From Mycolicibacterium nivoides (lineage in GTDB: Bacteria; Actinomycetota; Actinomycetes; Mycobacteriales; Mycobacteriaceae): a stretch of DNA of 64,000 nt. The DNA is taken from contig NZ_CP034072.1 in assembly GCF_003855255.1 (NCBI RefSeq), positions 4,955,208-5,019,207 on the forward strand, given 5' to 3'. The notes under the pieces were generated by a model, which saw only the letters and a list, made by a program, of their open reading frames with translations, ran no database searches and was not told the DNA's origin. The first letter of the stretch is position 1; each line of letters starts with the position of its first letter. Below, piece after piece: positions 59,890 to 64,000 of this stretch. A program made the position numbers and the translations under genes.

Positions 59890-60564
59890 GTGACTATGTC
59901 CCCCGTGAGTCTCCTCCGGAAGTCGGCCCGGGCGGCCGCGATCGTCTCAACCCTGGTCAGCGCAGCTTTCCCGCTGGCGCTCGCCGCACCCGCCGCGGCG
60001 GCGCCGTGCTCCGACATCGAGGTCATCTTCGCCCGCGGCACCAACGATCTCCCAGATCTGGGACGTCCCGGGCAGGCCTTCGCCGACGCGCTGCGTTCCC
60101 AGGTCGGCGGCCGCACAGTGTCCACGTACGGGGTGAACTATCCCGCCAGCTATGACTTCCTGGCCGCAGCCGACGGCGCCAACGACGCCGCCAACCGCAT
60201 CGCCACGCTGGCGTCCTCCTGCCCGTCCACGCGGGTCGTGCTCGGTGGCTACTCACAGGGCGCCGCGGTCGTGGACATGCTGGCCGGCATCCCCCCGCTC
60301 GGCAACAAGGTCGGAGAAGTCGGATCGGCACCGCCCCTGGCCGGCGAGCTGGTCCCCCAGGTCGCCGCTGCGGTCGTCTTCGGAAACCCCTCGGCCAAAT
60401 TCGGGATCCCACTCACCTCGTCGATCTTCGGCGGCAAAGCGATCGACCTCTGCAAGGACGGGGACCCGATCTGCTCGCGTGGCCGGAACCCGTTCGCGCA
60501 CAGCGATTATGTGACGTCAGGCATGGCAGATCAGGCCGCCAACTTCGTCGCGGGAATCGTCTAG
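59890..60564 (+). CDS. Secreted cutinase-family esterase 1
   Basis: A 224-residue secreted esterase. A signal peptide ends in APAAAA near residue 38. The catalytic Ser lies in LGGYSQGAAVVDM, Asp in DGDPICSRG and His in PFAHSDYV; four cysteines form the two family disulfides. The fold opens with CSDIEVIFARGTND. Start GTG 59890 is 19 bp after the EamA stop. M. tuberculosis has cut3 and cut4 at this position. Cutinases of mycobacteria act as lipases, phospholipases or mycolate-ester hydrolases. Confidence 0.92.
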   Translation: MTMSPVSLLRKSARAAAIVSTLVSAAFPLALAAPAAAAPCSDIEVIFARGTNDLPDLGRPGQAFADALRSQVGGRTVSTYGVNYPASYDFLAAADGANDAANRIATLASSCPSTRVVLGGYSQGAAVVDMLAGIPPLGNKVGEVGSAPPLAGELVPQVAAAVVFGNPSAKFGIPLTSSIFGGKAIDLCKDGDPICSRGRNPFAHSDYVTSGMADQAANFVAGIV

Positions 60565-60589
60565 TCAACAACTGACGTTAGGATTTGGT

Positions 60590-61270
60590 GTGGCTATTGA
60601 TCTTGTTCGTCGCTGCACCGTGTTCCTCGCGGCAGCGCTCACCGCTGCTGCCGCCGTCGTCGCACCGGTTGTGGTGCCCACCTCCACCGCGGGGCTCGGA
60701 GCGGCACTCCCCGTGGCCGAGGCCGCGGACTGCCCCGACATCGAGGTGGTCTTCGCCCGCGGCACCAACGACACCGCCGGCCTCGGCCGGATCGGCAATG
60801 CGTTCGTCAGTTCGCTGCGCAACAAGGTCGGCGGCCGTTCGGTCGGCGCCTATGCGGTGAACTACCCGGCCAGCTTCGACTTCCTGGCCGCGGCGGGCGG
60901 CGCCAACGACGCCTCCGGCCACATCCAGTGGATGGTGGACAACTGCCCCAACACCCGCCTGGTGCTGGGCGGGTACTCCCAGGGCGCCGCGGTCATCGAT
61001 GTGATCGCCGCCGTCCCGTTCCCGGCCGTCGGTTTCAACGCGCCGTTGCCGCCGAACGTCCCCGAGCACGTCGCCGCGGTCGCCGTCTTCGGCAACCCGT
61101 CGGCCAAGCTCGGTTTGCCGCTCACCTCCAGCCCGGTGTACGGAGGCCGCGCGATCGACCTGTGCAACCCGGGCGATCCGATCTGCGGTGACGGCGACAG
61201 CGTGCAGGCACACCGGGCGTACGAAGGCCCGGCCAACGACGCCGCGAACTTCGTCGCCGGACTCCTGTAG
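60590..61270 (+). CDS. Secreted cutinase-family esterase 2
   Basis: A 226-residue paralogue of the preceding gene, 25 bp downstream. Start GTG 60590. A signal peptide precedes CPDIEVVFARGTNDT. Nucleophile LGGYSQGAAVIDV, Asp in PGDPICGDG and His in VQAHRAYEG complete the triad. Closest in arrangement to M. tuberculosis cut3/cut4. Confidence 0.92.
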   Translation: MAIDLVRRCTVFLAAALTAAAAVVAPVVVPTSTAGLGAALPVAEAADCPDIEVVFARGTNDTAGLGRIGNAFVSSLRNKVGGRSVGAYAVNYPASFDFLAAAGGANDASGHIQWMVDNCPNTRLVLGGYSQGAAVIDVIAAVPFPAVGFNAPLPPNVPEHVAAVAVFGNPSAKLGLPLTSSPVYGGRAIDLCNPGDPICGDGDSVQAHRAYEGPANDAANFVAGLL

Positions 61271-61273
61271 TCG

Positions 61274-61999
61274 ATGTCCGCTACGATCGCTGAGGTGGTC
61301 GAACTTCCTAGCGAAAGTCACGTAGCCCGACTGGTTCGGCGCTGTATCGGTGTGGCAGCCATCATCGCGACGGCATTTGCTGTCCTGCCGATCACCGCGG
61401 CTGTCCTGCCCGGTTCACTGGCGGTCGCCAATGCCGCCTCGTGCCCACCGGTCGAGGTCGTCTTCGCCCGCGGCCGCACCGAACCCGCAGGCGTCGGCAC
61501 CCTCGGGAACGCGTTCGTGAGTTCTCTGCGCTCCAAGGCCAACAAGAACATCGGTGTATATGCCGTGAAGTACCCGGCCGACACCGAAGTCGACATCGGC
61601 GCCAACGACATGAGCGGGCACATCCAGTACATGATGGACAACTGCCCGGACACCCGGTTGGTGATCGGGGGTTACTCGCTGGGCGCGGCAGTCGCCGACG
61701 TGGTGCTGGCCGTCCCGTTCACCGGGTTCGGCTTCAAGACTCCGCTGCCCGCGGGCGCCGACAGCCACATCGCCGCAGTCGCCCTGTTCGGCAACGGCGC
61801 CGCGTGGGTCGGTCCCATCACACGCTTCAGCCCGGTCTATGCCGACCGGACCATCGAGCTGTGCCACGGTGCCGACCCGATCTGCAACCCCGCCGACCCC
61901 GACACCTGGAAGAACAACTGGCCCGATCACCTGGCCGGCGCCTACATCGACGGCGGAATGGTGAACCAGGCCACGGATTTCGTGGCGGGGCGCATCTGA
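61274..61999 (+). CDS. Secreted cutinase-family esterase 3
   Basis: A 241-residue paralogue starting ATG 61274, 3 bp after the previous stop. The signal region is long (VARLVRRCIGVAAIIATAFA to VANAAS). The nucleophile elbow is IGGYSLGAAVADV, with Leu instead of Gln after the Ser, the Asp lies in GADPICNPADPD and the His in WPDHLAGAY. The nearby FARGRTEP replaces the FARGTND of the first two copies. It forms a distinct subgroup with the fourth copy. Confidence 0.88.
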   Translation: MSATIAEVVELPSESHVARLVRRCIGVAAIIATAFAVLPITAAVLPGSLAVANAASCPPVEVVFARGRTEPAGVGTLGNAFVSSLRSKANKNIGVYAVKYPADTEVDIGANDMSGHIQYMMDNCPDTRLVIGGYSLGAAVADVVLAVPFTGFGFKTPLPAGADSHIAAVALFGNGAAWVGPITRFSPVYADRTIELCHGADPICNPADPDTWKNNWPDHLAGAYIDGGMVNQATDFVAGRI

Positions 62000-62093
62000 G
62001 TCGGCCCCGGCCACTCGCCGAGATGAACTTCGTCGCCGGATCGTTGCCGGACCGCCACCTATTCTCGACGGCACCGTAAATACCATCTAACGC

Positions 62094-62756
62094 GTGATTG
62101 GCCATCGAATGTCGGCCGCACTGATCACCGCTTTGACTGCCGTTGTGGTACCAATGACGGTGGCGCCCAGCATGATTGGCGCCGCGAAGGCCGCCACCTG
62201 CCCACCGGCGGAGGTGGTGTTCGCCCGCGGCCGCATGGAGCCCCCAGGTCCCGGACAAGTCGGTGCCGCCTTCGTCAACGCACTGCGCACGCTGCGCGGA
62301 CCGAATGTCGCCCTCTATTCGGTGAGGTACCCGGCCGACACCCAGGCTGACGTGGCCGCCAACGACATGAGCCGCCACGTGCAGTGGATGACCCGCAACT
62401 GTCCGAACACCCGGCTCATCCTGGGCGGATACTCGCTCGGCGCCGTCGCGACCGATCTCATTCTGGCGATGCCGATCTCGGCGTTCACCTTCAACAGTCC
62501 GCTTCCCAAGGGCACGGACCGGCACGTCGCGGCGGTGGCACTGTTCGGCAACGGCGCCAACTGGGCCGCACCGATCACGCTGTTGAACCCGGCCTATCAG
62601 AACCGCACCATCGACTTGTGCCACTCCGATGATCCGATCTGCAATCCGAGCAGCCCGTACAAGTGGCGGGCCGGCTGGCAGGATCACCTGGCGCCCGGCT
62701 ACATCCGGTCAGGCATGGTGGCCCAGGCGGCCAGGTTCGTCTCCGCCCGCCTCTGA
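62094..62756 (+). CDS. Secreted cutinase-family esterase 4
   Basis: A 220-residue member. Start GTG 62094 (or ATG 62109). Signal peptide to AAKAA near residue 35, then CPPAEVVFARGRMEPP. Nucleophile LGGYSLGAVATDL, Asp in SDDPICNPSSP, His in WQDHLAPGYI. It lies 94 bp after the third copy and shares its GYSLG elbow and C-terminal WxDHLA block, so copies 3 and 4 are a tandem duplication of their own. Confidence 0.88.
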   Translation: MIGHRMSAALITALTAVVVPMTVAPSMIGAAKAATCPPAEVVFARGRMEPPGPGQVGAAFVNALRTLRGPNVALYSVRYPADTQADVAANDMSRHVQWMTRNCPNTRLILGGYSLGAVATDLILAMPISAFTFNSPLPKGTDRHVAAVALFGNGANWAAPITLLNPAYQNRTIDLCHSDDPICNPSSPYKWRAGWQDHLAPGYIRSGMVAQAARFVSARL

Positions 62757-62819
62757 GGGCTGTGGATAACATTCGTCCGGGGCAGGTCGATTGTCGGTAG
62801 ACCCACCGATGCTGGCCCC

Positions 62820-63704
62820 GTGGACGAACAACTCCCGGACTCTTCTCCCGGCAGTCGGCCCGGGCCCTTCCTGGGCAGCGACGCAATAGAAGCCGGACTA
62901 CTCACCGCCCACGATCTGCGTACGAGGTATCGCGCCGTCTACCGCAATGTGTATCTCGCCGATGACGTCGCCCTCACACCGGGATTGCGAGCCCGGGCCA
63001 CATGGCTGTTCGCCGGTCCCGACGCTGTTCTGTGCGGCATTTCGGCGGCCGCGGTGCACGGCGTCAACTGGTTGGACGTCAACGCGCCGGCCGAGGTCGT
63101 ACGGGGCAATCGACGCGCGCCGGCCGGGATCCAGGTGCGCTCGTATGCCCTTGCCCCTGAAGATATTTGTGACGTGGACGGGATGCGGGTCACCACCGTG
63201 GCGCGGACGGTGTTCGATCTGGGCCGGTTGCTGCCGTGCGCAGATGCCGTCCCGGTGTTGGATGCGTTGATGAACCAGTCCGGAATCGACCGAGAGACGG
63301 TGTGGTCGTTGGCCGATGCGATTCCGGGGATTCGAGGTATCGACCGTCTGCGGATGTCGCTGGCGCGGGCCAATGGCGGCGCCGAGTCGCCGCTTGAGTC
63401 GCGAACTCGGCTACTGCTACGCCACACGGGGATACCGGGGCTCCAAACTCAGATCCCGTTCTATGACCAGTGGGGTTTGGGGTGGAACCGGGCGGCGATG
63501 GGTTGGCCTAGATGGAAGTTGGCCGTCGAGTGCGATGAGGAGAAGGACTCAGCCGGGTGCCGAGCGTGGGTGCACTCGCACACGGCCGAACTCGAATCGT
63601 ACGGCTGGACCGTGGTCTGGGTGACCGAGTCGATGCTCTCAGGCCAGAACGACATCGTCGAGCGGGTGCGGCGAAAGCTGTTGGCAGCCGCACGGCGTGG
63701 GTAG
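62820..63704 (+). CDS. AbiEi/DUF559-like protein
   Basis: A 294-residue protein. The N-terminal half matches the AbiEi-like winged-helix group common in mycobacteria (TAHDLRTRYRAVYRNVYLAD, then DGMRVTTVARTVFDLGRLLP). The last 90 residues resemble the DUF559/Vsr-like nuclease fold (WPRWKLAVECDEEKDSAGCR, then HTAELESYGWTVVWVTESML). The usual EYDGEQH motif is replaced by ECDEEKD, so the nuclease site may be lost. Start GTG 62820 by the family's N-terminal spacing. No toxin partner is adjacent. Function unknown. Confidence 0.65.
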   Translation: MDEQLPDSSPGSRPGPFLGSDAIEAGLLTAHDLRTRYRAVYRNVYLADDVALTPGLRARATWLFAGPDAVLCGISAAAVHGVNWLDVNAPAEVVRGNRRAPAGIQVRSYALAPEDICDVDGMRVTTVARTVFDLGRLLPCADAVPVLDALMNQSGIDRETVWSLADAIPGIRGIDRLRMSLARANGGAESPLESRTRLLLRHTGIPGLQTQIPFYDQWGLGWNRAAMGWPRWKLAVECDEEKDSAGCRAWVHSHTAELESYGWTVVWVTESMLSGQNDIVERVRRKLLAAARRG

Positions 63705-63876
63705 AACACCCACCCAAGCCCTCGACCAGCTACTGTCCAACCCGTCCAACCCAGCTGTTGCGTTAGACCCCTGAACCCAAGGGCCAAAAAACCGCAGCAA
63801 CATACACATTCGTTGCAGAGCCTGAATCGGGAAGTACGAACCCGGACGTCCGAGCACCGAAGTGCAGGCCAGACGC

Positions 63877-64000
63877 TCAGTCAGCGGTCCGCACGTCACG
63901 GGTGATCAAGTTGCGGGCCTCGAGCTCATCGTCGGCCGGGTAGTCGACCTGCACGAGTGTGAGCCCGCGGGCAGGAGCAGCGGCGAAATCACTCGATCTG
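63877..64000 (-). CDS. truA: tRNA pseudouridine synthase A, 3' end only
   Basis: The last 40 codons run off the right edge. They read [18 protein letters not shown] and end with TRDVRTAD, matching the C-terminus of TruA, which makes pseudouridines 38-40 in tRNA anticodon arms. In M. tuberculosis truA (Rv3455c) also lies shortly after the cutinases on the same strand. The region 63705-63876 before it contains no gene. Confidence 0.88.
   Translation of the reverse strand, partial: RSSDFAAAPARGLTLVQVDYPADDELEARNLITRDVRTAD

Overview
The window is a chromosomal segment of a high-GC actinobacterium and almost certainly a Mycobacterium of the fast-growing (Mycolicibacterium) type. Diagnostic content is a complete ESX-4 type VII secretion locus (esxT, esxU, the Rv3446c-type gene, eccC4, eccD4, mycP4, eccB4), tandem cutinases, the glmM / rpsI / rplM block, F420-type oxidoreductases, a GabD2 and a ChoD homologue, and the 3' end of truA at the right edge. 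Order and orientation at both ends of the 24-64 kb part resemble the M. tuberculosis Rv3439c-Rv3455c region. All homology statements rest on recalled family sequences, not on a search.

Layout. 0-1.1 kb: gene-poor DNA with one small unknown gene and a fragment. 1.1-4.9 kb (minus): gabD2, a frameshifted DoxX gene, choD. 5.0-10.6 kb: an acyl-CoA dehydrogenase (minus), a PucR/CdaR-type regulator (minus), and a desaturase-reductase fusion (plus). The promoters of the two enzymes share an inverted 51-bp identical block. 10.8-19.4 kb: a LysR regulator divergent from an operon of a 5-dehydro-4-deoxyglucarate dehydratase-like enzyme, a 2-oxoglutarate-semialdehyde dehydrogenase-like enzyme, an SsuABC/NMT1-type ABC transporter, an M24-fold protein and a RidA protein. 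19.6-24.5 kb: F420-type oxidoreductase, secreted unknown protein, TetR, small unknown, MocR regulator. 24.5-30 kb (minus): a WXG100/EspC-like pair, glmM, a secreted protein, rpsI and rplM with promoter and terminator.

30-46.6 kb: a catabolic block that in M. tuberculosis is absent between rplM and esxT. It carries a coenzyme-B12 diol/glycerol dehydratase with its two-subunit reactivase, an ethanolamine permease with ethanolamine ammonia-lyase, an exported HAD phosphatase, an HbpS/GlcG (PduO C-terminal-like) protein, a FhuF-like Fe-S protein, a zinc alcohol dehydrogenase, an aldehyde dehydrogenase and a GAF-domain regulator. No microcompartment shell gene is visible. Phased TTGCA repeats lie upstream of both the dehydratase operon and the aldehyde dehydrogenase, suggesting one regulon that turns diols and (phospho)ethanolamine into aldehydes and then acids.

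46.8-64 kb: a DEAD-box helicase, the ESX-4 locus, a CGNR regulator divergent from an EamA transporter, four tandem cutinase-family genes, a DUF559-like protein, and the truA end. No tRNA, rRNA, CRISPR array or insertion sequence was seen.
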